From positions 1 to 40,575 of the forward strand of contig CACYMQ010000019.1 in NCBI GenBank assembly GCA_902775555.1: a stretch of 40,575 bases of DNA, in the 5' to 3' direction. Origin of the DNA: an uncultured Lachnospiraceae bacterium (GTDB lineage: Bacteria; Bacillota; Clostridia; Lachnospirales; Lachnospiraceae). Below the pieces are notes generated by a model. That model worked only from the letters and a program-made list of their open reading frames with translations, was not told the DNA's origin and searched no databases. Both the position numbers and the translations under genes were made by a program. Every line of letters starts with the position of its first letter. The first letter of the stretch is position 1. Below are positions 8,205 through 16,597 of the stretch, in pieces.

Positions 8205-8228
8205 ACATTTCATCTTCCATGAAAATGT
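8205..8228. promoter_or_regulatory. Imperfect inverted repeat near the yfhO -35 region
   Basis: ACATTTCAT and ATGAAAATGT face each other across CTTCC, with one unpaired base. The element ends about 20 bases before the yfhO -10 box, a plausible operator site. No regulator is identified. Confidence 0.3.
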
Positions 8229-8247
8229 AGAAAAAGCTATGTTAATA

Positions 8248-8256
8248 TGATATAAT
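8248..8256 (+). promoter_or_regulatory. Extended -10 promoter for the double YfhO gene
   Basis: TGATATAAT is a perfect extended -10 box, 36 bases upstream of the ATG at 8293. The -35 region is weak. Together with the box at 8100-8108 it defines a divergent promoter region in the 244 bases between the TM2 gene and this gene, which otherwise hold no gene. Confidence 0.7.
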
Positions 8257-8292
8257 GAATTGTTAATTTTGCTTTATTTTTGGGAGGAGATC

Positions 8293-11200
8293 ATGGCTAA
8301 GTCAAGCACCGACTCAAAGAAAAAAAACACGGGCACTACGGCAGGCTCCGGCAGTAAGTCTGCGACAAAAAAGACCATAGACATAAAGGATCGATCGAAA
8401 GCAAAAAAAGCTTCCGAAGCAAAGAAAGCCGCCGACTTTCATCCGAAGAAGTCCAACCGCTCTCTTTATGTACTGGCATTCCTGATCCCGGTGATCGCCG
8501 TGCTGCTTGGCATGCTGGCCGGTTCCTTTGCCCCCTTCGGAGGCAAGGATGTAATGACCGCCGGCGGGCACTCACAGCATCTCACCTATTACTACGAACT
8601 CTATGACCGGGTTCATGAAGGGAAAGGACTTCTCTACAGTCTCACCACCGGCTCCGGTTATGATTTTACTACGATCTTCACCTATTATCTGTCCGATCCC
8701 CTGAATCTGATCATCCTGATCTTCCCGCGGACCGCCATTCTTGCTGTCTTCAATCTGCTCTATGCACTGAAGATCGGTCTGGCTGGTCTCTTCTTCGCAT
8801 TTTTCCTGAACCATCGGAAAGAACGTATCCTGCAGCGGAAGCTGGCCATGGAAGAGTCACGCAGCGATGCGATCCGGGCCATCAGCGAACGCCGCGCAGC
8901 CAGGAAGGCAAGAGCAAAGGAAAAAGCAGAAAAAAGCGGTAAGACAGCAAAGAAAGATCTTGTCATCGGCGGAGCAGAAGCTCCATCCACCGGAATCGGT
9001 GCGCTTCTTGCAAAATTCGACTTTCCGATCCTTGGTTTTTCCATCGCCTATGCCCTTTCCGCATATATGCTGGGTCAGGGACTGAATGTAGGGAATCTCT
9101 CTGTGGTTGCCATCTTCCCCATCCTGCTCATGGCACTGGATGAACTGATGGAGAACGGAAAATGGAGACTATACGCAGCTCTGATGACTGCCTGCATCTT
9201 CTGCAGTTTTCAGATGGCGATCGTGGTCTTCCTCTTCTCTGTCCTCTATGCCATCCTTTTCGATCATAAAGATCTTCACCATGCGATCCGAAATCTTCTC
9301 CTGAAGCTTCTCTCGGATCTTATGGCATTCGGTGCGGGAGCTGTGATCGTACTGAACTGCCTCGGAAGCACCACCTTCCGGGATCAGGTATCCGTCAAAT
9401 TCCCCTATGGCGGTGTCGTTACCACATTTTTTGATATCATCAAGAATCTCCTGCCGACCACACGGACCTCTGCCACCAGCGCATACAGCTATGGCATCGA
9501 TATCTTCTGCGGAATACTGGCCGTCTTTCTTGTGATACTTTATGTTCTGAACCCGAACATCAAGCTTTCCAGACGTCTTCGTCAGACCGGCATCCTGGCC
9601 GCACTGGGCACCGGCCTCATGCTGGTGACCCCCAACTATCTCTTCAACGGTTTCTCCCACCGGGAGATGACCGTCTGCCTGTTCGGTTTCCTCTTTATCG
9701 CACAGCTTCTGTCCATGGCTTATGAAGTCTTTCAGAATATCGAACATACACCGGTATGGCAGCTCCATGCCGCGCTTGTCGTGCTTCTGGTTCTGATCCC
9801 CGTAAGTTTCTTCCTTTGCGACAATTACAATTCCTTCAGCCCGTTCCTGTATGCCATGGAATTCCTTATGGGATATTATTTCCTGACCTTGCTCTACCGG
9901 AGCGATAATCTTGGAAAATGGCTGCTGGCTCTGCTTATCCCTGTCATCCTGATCCTTGAAGTCGGAATGACCTATGTGGACAACCTGCGTCTTGCCGGAT
10001 CCGAATCAAAGGCGTATTCCTCCACTATGGACAGCCAATACTACGAAGTCTCCCGACTGCTCCATCAGGCTATGCCTGAGGCTCATATCAAGATCTATGA
10101 CCCGGAAACTAATCAGGATACAGTAGTGGCCTACACGCTCCTGGACTATCACTTCATCATCACCTCGAAGGACGTAAAAAATGTGGATCCCACTCTCCGG
10201 CACATGACGGATGTAGGGGATGTCTCCATCTATGAAAATGAATACTCCGCAAACGGCGTATTTATTCCGAAATCCGTGGAGGATTGGGCTTACCGTGAAG
10301 AAGCTCCATTTACCACAACCAATGACCTGATACTGGATGTGCTTGATTCCACGCCGGTTTTCTATACTGCTTTGGGAGAACCCAGTAATGGTTTTCTTCC
10401 CAAATTTGACGAAAATGGTGTCGAGGATGTAAGACACCTGGATTATATGTTCAACTTTGTCCCCGAAGGAGATGGTCCTCTCTACAGCTCCCTGTACAGC
10501 ATCCGTTTCCACGGAGATGTAAAGAAAGGGGAACTTGCCACTTTCCTTCATACTTTTTCCAGTTGGGAAGAAACGCCTACGACCCCGCGATCCGAATATG
10601 TCTTTTTCCATAAAGAAGGATTTGAAGCCTTCTGTAAGAACCTTCTGATCCCCGCATCAAAGATCCGCTCCGAAGGCTCGGTTTCCTATAGCATCGACGC
10701 CCCGGAGGATGGGTATCTCCTGCTTCCCTATAGCACGCTGTCCGGTTGGAAGATCAGTTCTTCTACCAATGCTGCCGGAACCATGGATAACTTCCTTGGC
10801 CAGGCTCTTATGGTTCCTGTCTCTTCCGGGCAGAATACCATCGAGCTGGAGTACACTCCTTCACTCTTCTACGTAGGAATACTGATCAGTCTTGCATGTC
10901 TTGCGATCCTTATCTTCCTTGCAGTGAAGGATCAGCTGAAGATCCGTGCAACTGCCGGCGGTATTCATTCCCTGTCCGATTGGATCAGGGAAAACTATGT
11001 ATATGTCATCACGATTTCCGTGATGGCACTCATATACATCCTGATGCTGATGTATACCAGCAGTATCCCCTTCGGTAATAAATCTGTGCTGATCGGTGAC
11101 GGCTACCTGCAAGGGTATTATGGAAATGCCGGTATCATGAAGGCACTGAAAAATGGGACCTATGGACCTTTAGACTGGAACACTGGAATCGCTATTGACC

Positions 11201-13590
11201 AATACAACAGTTTCCTAAGCTATCTGCTAACACCATGGACTTTACTGAAATATCGAATCATGCCGGAATCCATGATCCTTTTTGATATGGCGTTCCGTTA
11301 TGGACTATGCTTCATATTTCCATCGATCACGATTCTCCTTTATCTGACACACCGCCATGGTCGAAAGATGAATAAAAAAGACTGGCGTCTCATTGTCATC
11401 GGACTTTCCTATGGACTTTCCACCTACGGCATCAGCTACTTTGTATATGCAAACTTCGACTTCCTGTCCTATGTTCCTCTGATCCTGCTCGGTTTGGAAC
11501 GCCTGGTATATGACAAAAAACCTGCCTTATATATCATCCTGCTATTTATCATGATGGGGGATGCATACTACGGTTTCATGCTTTGTGAATTCCTGTTTCT
11601 CTACTTCTTTACACTCAAATTCGACAGCTTCAAGGATTTCATACAAAAGGGACTTCGATTTGCAGCCGCTTCAATCGCATCTGCAGGTCTTGCATGTTTC
11701 CGCCTGATCCCGTATTTTATGCGAACTCTGGACTCTCCCTATAAAGCCGGTGATTCCATCTCTCCGCTTTCAAAATCAGGAGGAAATTATCTCTCCGTGA
11801 TCTCCGACTATATGAGTCACCGGGAAGCCGTGATCACAACCACCGACGATTTCCGTGTCAACTATTACATTGGGATCCTTGCGCTACTTGTGATCCCTCT
11901 GTATCTCCTGAATAAAAAGGTTGATCTTTCGGTACGGATCCGAAGAACCGTGCTTCTTTCCTTATACTTTATTGCATTCGGAAGCAGCATACTGAACTAT
12001 GTCTTCCACGGATTCCATTATCAGACACAGGTTCCGAATCGGTTCAGTGCTTTCTTCATCGTGCTTCTTGTCATCATGTTTGCAGAGTGCATTCTGTCCT
12101 GGCAGGATTATAAGCGAAAGACCTTCTGTCTCAGCATCACCATTCCTGCCGTGATCCTGGGAATCCTTTGGACCATTGCACTTCTCTCCGACTTAAGAGA
12201 GCCGGTAAAGACCACTGCATACGTTATGAGTATGATCATTTTAGGCATCTATATTATACTGGCGTGTCTCCAGTTCCTGAAAAAACATAAGAATGCCCTG
12301 CGAAATGCCATGCTTGTGGTACTTATCAGCGAAATGATACTGAACGCGGTATATATCTTCCCAAATGCGATTGGAGCCACAGTCCCCGATGACCGGGATC
12401 AGAACAGTATCAACACCTTGTCTGCCCGCCATCCTGAGATGCAGGAGCCCTTCACTGCTACGGAATTCATTGCCGACTATTACAATATTGCCGAATCCAC
12501 CGATATGATCTCCGACAGCTTCTTCTCCTCCTACTCTACAAACGGGCATATGACGTTGTTTACCAAATGGAATCTTCTGACCTCCGGAAATTCTACCGCA
12601 TATCTCACCGGAAATCCTCTGGCAGATATGATGATGCATATCCGGTATAATATATCCAATAATGCGGACGACAGTTCCTGGTCGCATTACCCGGTCATCG
12701 ATCAGTCCGGCTGTATGGTCCTTCATGAGAATCCGAACTTCCTTCCACTGGGAATCTATTTTGCGGATAATGAGGAGCTTGCTGCTTGGGCGAAGACTGA
12801 GTATTCCGACTATAATGAAGACCAGCATGGCGGAAATGCTTTTGAGCTTCAGAATGCTTTCTCCCATGCCATGGGCTGTGGCGATCTGTATCATATCATC
12901 GAGCCGGAAGCTGACGGATCAAAGATCAACGAAGAAAATGAATCGGAGATCACCTATATCACTGCAGATCCCTCCGAGTATTTAGAGGGAAAACAGACCG
13001 AGATTCCTACAAAGATCCATCTTGCAAAGGATGTGGAAGGCGACGTCTACTTCTCCTACTTCAATACCATCTCATATGCAGGCACAACAACAGCCGGAGA
13101 GGCCGATGTCTTTGATATGACCATGTATCTTCCTCTCGGACGAAAAGATTATTACATGCGGATCGCAACCTTTGACGAGGAGGAAATGGAGAAGCTCCAT
13201 GAGAAGCTGGCCGCATCCACCATGCAGGATATAGAGATCGGTTTCAATTCCATTACGGGGAAGATCACCACCCCCGATTCCGGAACCGTTTACCTCTCTC
13301 TTCCATATATGTCCGGATGGACCTATTACGTCGACGGCTCAAAGGTCGAAGGTTCGGAGTATCTTGGCGGAGTCGGTATCCCTGTAACTGCCGGCGATCA
13401 TACCATCAAAGTGATCTACACCCCACGTGGTGCATGGCTCGGATTTGCAGTTACCGGTGCCACGATCCTGCTTCTCATCGCTTATGTACTCATTCGCAGG
13501 AAGACAGCTAAGAGAAACCCCTCTCCGACTACCGAAACCGACGGAGGGGATTCCTCCGAAACCGATTCCGAAAAAACAGTTGAAATTTAA
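8293..13590 (+). CDS. Tandem double YfhO-family membrane protein (GT-C-like)
   Basis: A 1765-residue multi-pass membrane protein made of two YfhO modules. YfhO proteins are GT-C-fold relatives linked to glycosylation of surface polymers; a single module is about 850-900 residues. Module 1 spans about 57-885 and module 2 about 896-1740. Each has a membrane N-terminal part (PFGGKDVM and PFGNKSVL), a C-terminal extracytoplasmic beta region (LLLPYSTLSGWKI and LSLPYMSGWTYYV) and a final helix after a YTP motif. D936 in IGDGYLQ of module 2 fits the catalytic Asp of the first outer loop; module 1 has G91 there (TAGGHSQ). A Lys-rich cytoplasmic leader (1-55), a charged loop (about 173-235) and an acidic C-terminus are extra. 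The ATG at 8293 follows GGGAGGAGA; a TTG at 8260 lies too close to the -10 box. It stands alone between its promoter and efp. Confidence 0.85.
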   Translation: MAKSSTDSKKKNTGTTAGSGSKSATKKTIDIKDRSKAKKASEAKKAADFHPKKSNRSLYVLAFLIPVIAVLLGMLAGSFAPFGGKDVMTAGGHSQHLTYYYELYDRVHEGKGLLYSLTTGSGYDFTTIFTYYLSDPLNLIILIFPRTAILAVFNLLYALKIGLAGLFFAFFLNHRKERILQRKLAMEESRSDAIRAISERRAARKARAKEKAEKSGKTAKKDLVIGGAEAPSTGIGALLAKFDFPILGFSIAYALSAYMLGQGLNVGNLSVVAIFPILLMALDELMENGKWRLYAALMTACIFCSFQMAIVVFLFSVLYAILFDHKDLHHAIRNLLLKLLSDLMAFGAGAVIVLNCLGSTTFRDQVSVKFPYGGVVTTFFDIIKNLLPTTRTSATSAYSYGIDIFCGILAVFLVILYVLNPNIKLSRRLRQTGILAALGTGLMLVTPNYLFNGFSHREMTVCLFGFLFIAQLLSMAYEVFQNIEHTPVWQLHAALVVLLVLIPVSFFLCDNYNSFSPFLYAMEFLMGYYFLTLLYRSDNLGKWLLALLIPVILILEVGMTYVDNLRLAGSESKAYSSTMDSQYYEVSRLLHQAMPEAHIKIYDPETNQDTVVAYTLLDYHFIITSKDVKNVDPTLRHMTDVGDVSIYENEYSANGVFIPKSVEDWAYREEAPFTTTNDLILDVLDSTPVFYTALGEPSNGFLPKFDENGVEDVRHLDYMFNFVPEGDGPLYSSLYSIRFHGDVKKGELATFLHTFSSWEETPTTPRSEYVFFHKEGFEAFCKNLLIPASKIRSEGSVSYSIDAPEDGYLLLPYSTLSGWKISSSTNAAGTMDNFLGQALMVPVSSGQNTIELEYTPSLFYVGILISLACLAILIFLAVKDQLKIRATAGGIHSLSDWIRENYVYVITISVMALIYILMLMYTSSIPFGNKSVLIGDGYLQGYYGNAGIMKALKNGTYGPLDWNTGIAIDQYNSFLSYLLTPWTLLKYRIMPESMILFDMAFRYGLCFIFPSITILLYLTHRHGRKMNKKDWRLIVIGLSYGLSTYGISYFVYANFDFLSYVPLILLGLERLVYDKKPALYIILLFIMMGDAYYGFMLCEFLFLYFFTLKFDSFKDFIQKGLRFAAASIASAGLACFRLIPYFMRTLDSPYKAGDSISPLSKSGGNYLSVISDYMSHREAVITTTDDFRVNYYIGILALLVIPLYLLNKKVDLSVRIRRTVLLSLYFIAFGSSILNYVFHGFHYQTQVPNRFSAFFIVLLVIMFAECILSWQDYKRKTFCLSITIPAVILGILWTIALLSDLREPVKTTAYVMSMIILGIYIILACLQFLKKHKNALRNAMLVVLISEMILNAVYIFPNAIGATVPDDRDQNSINTLSARHPEMQEPFTATEFIADYYNIAESTDMISDSFFSSYSTNGHMTLFTKWNLLTSGNSTAYLTGNPLADMMMHIRYNISNNADDSSWSHYPVIDQSGCMVLHENPNFLPLGIYFADNEELAAWAKTEYSDYNEDQHGGNAFELQNAFSHAMGCGDLYHIIEPEADGSKINEENESEITYITADPSEYLEGKQTEIPTKIHLAKDVEGDVYFSYFNTISYAGTTTAGEADVFDMTMYLPLGRKDYYMRIATFDEEEMEKLHEKLAASTMQDIEIGFNSITGKITTPDSGTVYLSLPYMSGWTYYVDGSKVEGSEYLGGVGIPVTAGDHTIKVIYTPRGAWLGFAVTGATILLLIAYVLIRRKTAKRNPSPTTETDGGDSSETDSEKTVEI

Positions 13591-13608
13591 ATCGGAATAT
13601 ATTAAAAT
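13580..13608 (+). promoter_or_regulatory. Promoter of efp
   Basis: TTGAAA at 13580-13585 and TAAAAT at 13603-13608 are 17 bases apart, each matching 5 of 6 consensus positions of the main sigma factor. The -35 box lies inside the last codons of the YfhO gene, so efp has its own transcription start about 90 bases before its ATG. Confidence 0.7.
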
Positions 13609-13665
13609 ATTAACGATTTTGTGCAGTTATATGCTGTACGCAGACCATACTCAAAACAAATGAAT

Positions 13666-13685
13666 GCCGCTGCTGTTTCAGCGGC
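13666..13685 (+). promoter_or_regulatory. GC hairpin in the efp leader
   Basis: GCCGCTG pairs with CAGCGGC around a 6-base loop. It ends 5 bases before the AAAGGGAGG ribosome site of efp. No U-run follows, so it is not an ordinary terminator; it may modulate translation or stabilise the efp mRNA. Confidence 0.55.
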
Positions 13686-13705
13686 CATAAAGGGAGGATT
13701 TTATT

Positions 13706-14260
13706 ATGACAGCAGGCGAGATCAGAAACGGTATCACCGTTGAGATTGAAGGAAATGTATTCCAGGTCATCGAGTTCATGCACGTAAAGCCCGGTAAAGG
13801 TGCTGCTTTCGTTCGTGCAAAGCTTAAGAATATCATCAGCGGCGGTGTGGTTGAGCGTACCTTCCGTCCTACCGAGAAGCTGGAAACTGCTCATATCGAC
13901 AAGAAGGATATGCAGTATTCCTACAAGGATGGTGAACTCTACTACTTCATGGATTCCGAAACCTTTGAGATGACACCCGTAAATGCTTCTCTCATCGCAG
14001 ATTCCATGAAGTTCGTAAAAGAGAATGAGAACTGCAAGCTCAGCTTCTATAAGGGTTCCGTATTCAGCTGCGAGCCTCCGATCCAGGTTACTCTTGAAGT
14101 AACAGACTGCGAACCGGGTGTAAAGGGCAATACAGCTACAAATGCTACTAAGCCCTGTACTGTTGAGACCGGAGCAACCTTGAATATCCCGCTCTTTGTC
14201 AACACAGGTGATATGATCACCATCGATACCAGAACCGGTGAGTATACCGGCCGTGCATAA
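13706..14260 (+). CDS. efp: Translation elongation factor P
   Basis: Relieves ribosome stalling at polyproline stretches by binding next to the P-site tRNA. 184 residues with three OB-like beta barrels: KOW-like N-terminal domain ([20 protein letters not shown]), EF-P central domain and C-terminal domain ending [13 protein letters not shown]. The conserved loop is [10 protein letters not shown] with Lys31 at the tip, the residue modified in many bacteria. The start follows AAAGGGAGG. It has its own promoter and a terminator 20 bases downstream, so it is likely monocistronic. Confidence 0.97.
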   Translation: MTAGEIRNGITVEIEGNVFQVIEFMHVKPGKGAAFVRAKLKNIISGGVVERTFRPTEKLETAHIDKKDMQYSYKDGELYYFMDSETFEMTPVNASLIADSMKFVKENENCKLSFYKGSVFSCEPPIQVTLEVTDCEPGVKGNTATNATKPCTVETGATLNIPLFVNTGDMITIDTRTGEYTGRA

Positions 14261-14279
14261 AGAATAAACAGTGCCAGAT

Positions 14280-14330
14280 AAAAGAAGGGTTCAAACATAC
14301 TGCCTTGCAGATATTTGAGCCCTTCTTTTT
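14280..14330. terminator. Bidirectional terminator between efp and the phosphonate operon
   Basis: AAAGAAGGG-T-TCAAA pairs with TTTGA-G-CCCTTCTTT around a loop holding a nested TGC/GCA pairing, followed by TTTTT on the plus strand and TTTT on the minus strand. It ends efp on one side and the decarboxylase gene (stop at 14355) on the other. Confidence 0.88.
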
Positions 14331-14354
14331 ATGTATTTGATTTTATGTATAAGA

Positions 14355-15476
14355 TCATAAGCAGGACAAATAATCCATAAAGCCCTTCTTATTCTCAAGT
14401 GCCGTTGTGGTGGGACGGCCGAGATCCTCTCTTGCTCCAATGGAACAAAGCACTTCGATCAGCGAAAGATCTCCATAGTTCCTGGCATCCTCCAACGCCT
14501 GATCCAACTCCTCAAAGGAGGCAACCCTTGTTGCTTTCGGATACCCGCACGCCTTTGCAATCTCCACCAGATCCAACTCTCCTGCCACCGTCGGCATCCC
14601 GCCTACCGTTTCATGCGCTCCGTTATTGATCACGATATGGACCAGGTTCTTCGGACGAGTGGCACCAATGACTGCCATGGCACCCATATGCATTAATACT
14701 GCACCATCCCCGTCAATGCACCAGATCCGTTGACCGGGTTTATTGATCGCGATCCCCAAAGCAATAGAGGAACTATGGCCCATGGATCCCACCGTCAGGA
14801 AATCATATTTATGGCTCTGCCCGTTCCCCTCGCGGATCTCAAAGAGTTCCCTGCTGGCCTTTCCCGTAGTACTGACCACCGGATCCTCTCCGGTTGCTGC
14901 TGCGATATGCCTTATGATCTCCTCACGTACCATGGTATTCTCATTATGGTAGTTTACCTTCGGAGCCTCAGTCAAAGCACCCTTTCGTATCACGAAAGCA
15001 ACATCCTTCCCCTCCGCCAGGAGATTTCGATATTCCTTCATTTTTTCCTGCAGTTCCTCTTCTGTCGTATCCTGTCCGACTACATAAGCTGCGATATCCA
15101 TATCCTCCAGGAGTTTCAAAGTAACCTCTCCCTGATAGATATGCTGCGGTTCATCATGGATTCCCGGCTCACCTCGCCAGCCGATGATGAAAATAACCGG
15201 AATGGCATACACCTTATCATTCAGAAGGCTGGCGACCGGATTAATGATATTTCCTTCACCGGAATTCTGCATATATACGACAGGAACCTTCCCTGTCGCC
15301 AGATGATACCCGGCCGCAAGTGCCGTACAGTTTCCTTCATTTGCAGCTATGATATGATGCTTCGGATCGATCCCATAATGATCCATCAGATAATTGCATA
15401 ATGGTTTCAACTGAGAGTCCGGAACACCGGTATAAAAGTCGGAATCAATGATCTCTACGAATCTGTCTATTTTCAT
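14355..15476 (-). CDS. aepY: Phosphonopyruvate decarboxylase
   Basis: Thiamine diphosphate enzyme that converts phosphonopyruvate to phosphonoacetaldehyde, pulling the unfavourable PEP mutase reaction forward. 373 residues. Visible are FYTGVPDSQLKPL (14-26), the catalytic Glu47 in AANEGNCTALAAGYH, the family motif WRGEPGIHDEPQH (100-112) and the TPP-binding GDG with NNGAHETVGG. Sulfopyruvate decarboxylase is a close relative, but the PEP mutase gene two positions upstream settles the substrate. The start follows GGGATGAATT. It is the last gene of the three-gene operon, 9 bases after the dehydrogenase gene. Confidence 0.93.
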   Translation of the reverse strand: MKIDRFVEIIDSDFYTGVPDSQLKPLCNYLMDHYGIDPKHHIIAANEGNCTALAAGYHLATGKVPVVYMQNSGEGNIINPVASLLNDKVYAIPVIFIIGWRGEPGIHDEPQHIYQGEVTLKLLEDMDIAAYVVGQDTTEEELQEKMKEYRNLLAEGKDVAFVIRKGALTEAPKVNYHNENTMVREEIIRHIAAATGEDPVVSTTGKASRELFEIREGNGQSHKYDFLTVGSMGHSSSIALGIAINKPGQRIWCIDGDGAVLMHMGAMAVIGATRPKNLVHIVINNGAHETVGGMPTVAGELDLVEIAKACGYPKATRVASFEELDQALEDARNYGDLSLIEVLCSIGAREDLGRPTTTALENKKGFMDYLSCL

Positions 15477-15485
15477 AATTCATCC

Positions 15486-16595
15486 CTATTTCGTTCTTAA
15501 AATACAATGATACAGTCCATCGATGGTCTCTTCATCCAATGGGATCGGATGATTCTTCAGACGGACCGGGTTCACGCTTTGCTTCAATATACCGAACTGT
15601 TCCTCCGTGGCACAGGGTATCTCCAGATCCAATCGGCGGAATAATTCTTCAAATCGTGCAGCAGCAGCCTCGGGAGTATCCTCTCCCATGGCACCAGCCA
15701 GCTCGATCAGAGTCTTTTTCAGATATTCTGCTCCCCTTGGATCCCCGCACATTTCCGTATGCTCCGTCATCCACGGGAACAGAACACGATTACACAGCGC
15801 CACTGCATGTCCATGAGGTATACCGAAGAGTCCGGTGAGTTTATAGCTCATGGCATGTCCTGCCGTCGTCTGTGTGATATTGATCGCCTTTCCTGCTGTA
15901 TTTGCAGCCATCAGCATATCTGCATTTGCTGTATCCTCATTTGCAAGATATCCGTCCATGTGATCCAGGATCTGTCGTATAGCTTTTTTACTGTACTGTT
16001 TGCTTTCCTCCGTACTGTTTACCGACCAAAAGGATTCGATCGCATGGCAGAGCGCATCCAGCATCGTACATTTCTTCTGATATAGCGGTAAGGTTTTTAA
16101 GACGCTGCTGTCCATAAGTATCGTATCCGGTATCGCATACACACTTGTAACGGACTGCTTGACCCCCTCATAATAGATCACCGCATAACGCGTAGCCTCC
16201 GCACCTGTTCCGGCCGTTGTCGGCATAGCAAGGAACGGGATCCCCGTATCCCCGGATTCCTGTTGCAGAAAAGCACCCGCAGCTCCATTTCCCGGCATCC
16301 CGGCATATAGCCGGATACACTTTGCCACATCAATGGCGGAGCCTCCTCCCACTGCGATCAGCGCATCGCACCCTTCGTCCCGGAAGGTTTTTACGCCCTC
16401 CACTACACTGTTGTAATCCGGATTCGGCTGAAAATCGGTAAAACGAACCACCTTGTCCTTATATGTCTCAAAGAAGGCATTGATCCGAAAGAACCCGATG
16501 GATCCGTCGCAGACCAGAAGGATCTTATGATTAGGATCCATCCATTTTTTTAGTTGTTGATAGTCTCTGTCGTTCTGTATGATCGTCTGTTCCAT
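15486..16595 (-). CDS. Iron-dependent alcohol dehydrogenase, probable phosphonoacetaldehyde reductase
   Basis: Group III (Fe-type) alcohol dehydrogenase, 369 residues. GGGSAIDVAK (83-92) binds NAD(P), and probable metal ligands are D181 and H185 (LDALCHAIE), H248 and H262 (GIPHGH). By family alone the substrate is open. Between PEP mutase and phosphonopyruvate decarboxylase it most likely reduces phosphonoacetaldehyde to 2-hydroxyethylphosphonate, as known reductases of this family do in phosphonate clusters. No aminotransferase is nearby, so aminoethylphosphonate is not the expected product. Its ribosome site GAGG lies in the last codons of the upstream gene, with a 2-base gap. Confidence 0.88.
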   Translation of the reverse strand: MEQTIIQNDRDYQQLKKWMDPNHKILLVCDGSIGFFRINAFFETYKDKVVRFTDFQPNPDYNSVVEGVKTFRDEGCDALIAVGGGSAIDVAKCIRLYAGMPGNGAAGAFLQQESGDTGIPFLAMPTTAGTGAEATRYAVIYYEGVKQSVTSVYAIPDTILMDSSVLKTLPLYQKKCTMLDALCHAIESFWSVNSTEESKQYSKKAIRQILDHMDGYLANEDTANADMLMAANTAGKAINITQTTAGHAMSYKLTGLFGIPHGHAVALCNRVLFPWMTEHTEMCGDPRGAEYLKKTLIELAGAMGEDTPEAAAARFEELFRRLDLEIPCATEEQFGILKQSVNPVRLKNHPIPLDEETIDGLYHCILRTK

Positions 16596-16597
16596 AT

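Noticed and set aside
8260-8292. Earlier TTG start for the double YfhO gene
   Set aside because: It lies 4 bases after the -10 box, so it would not be in the transcript; the ATG at 8293 has GGGAGGAGA.
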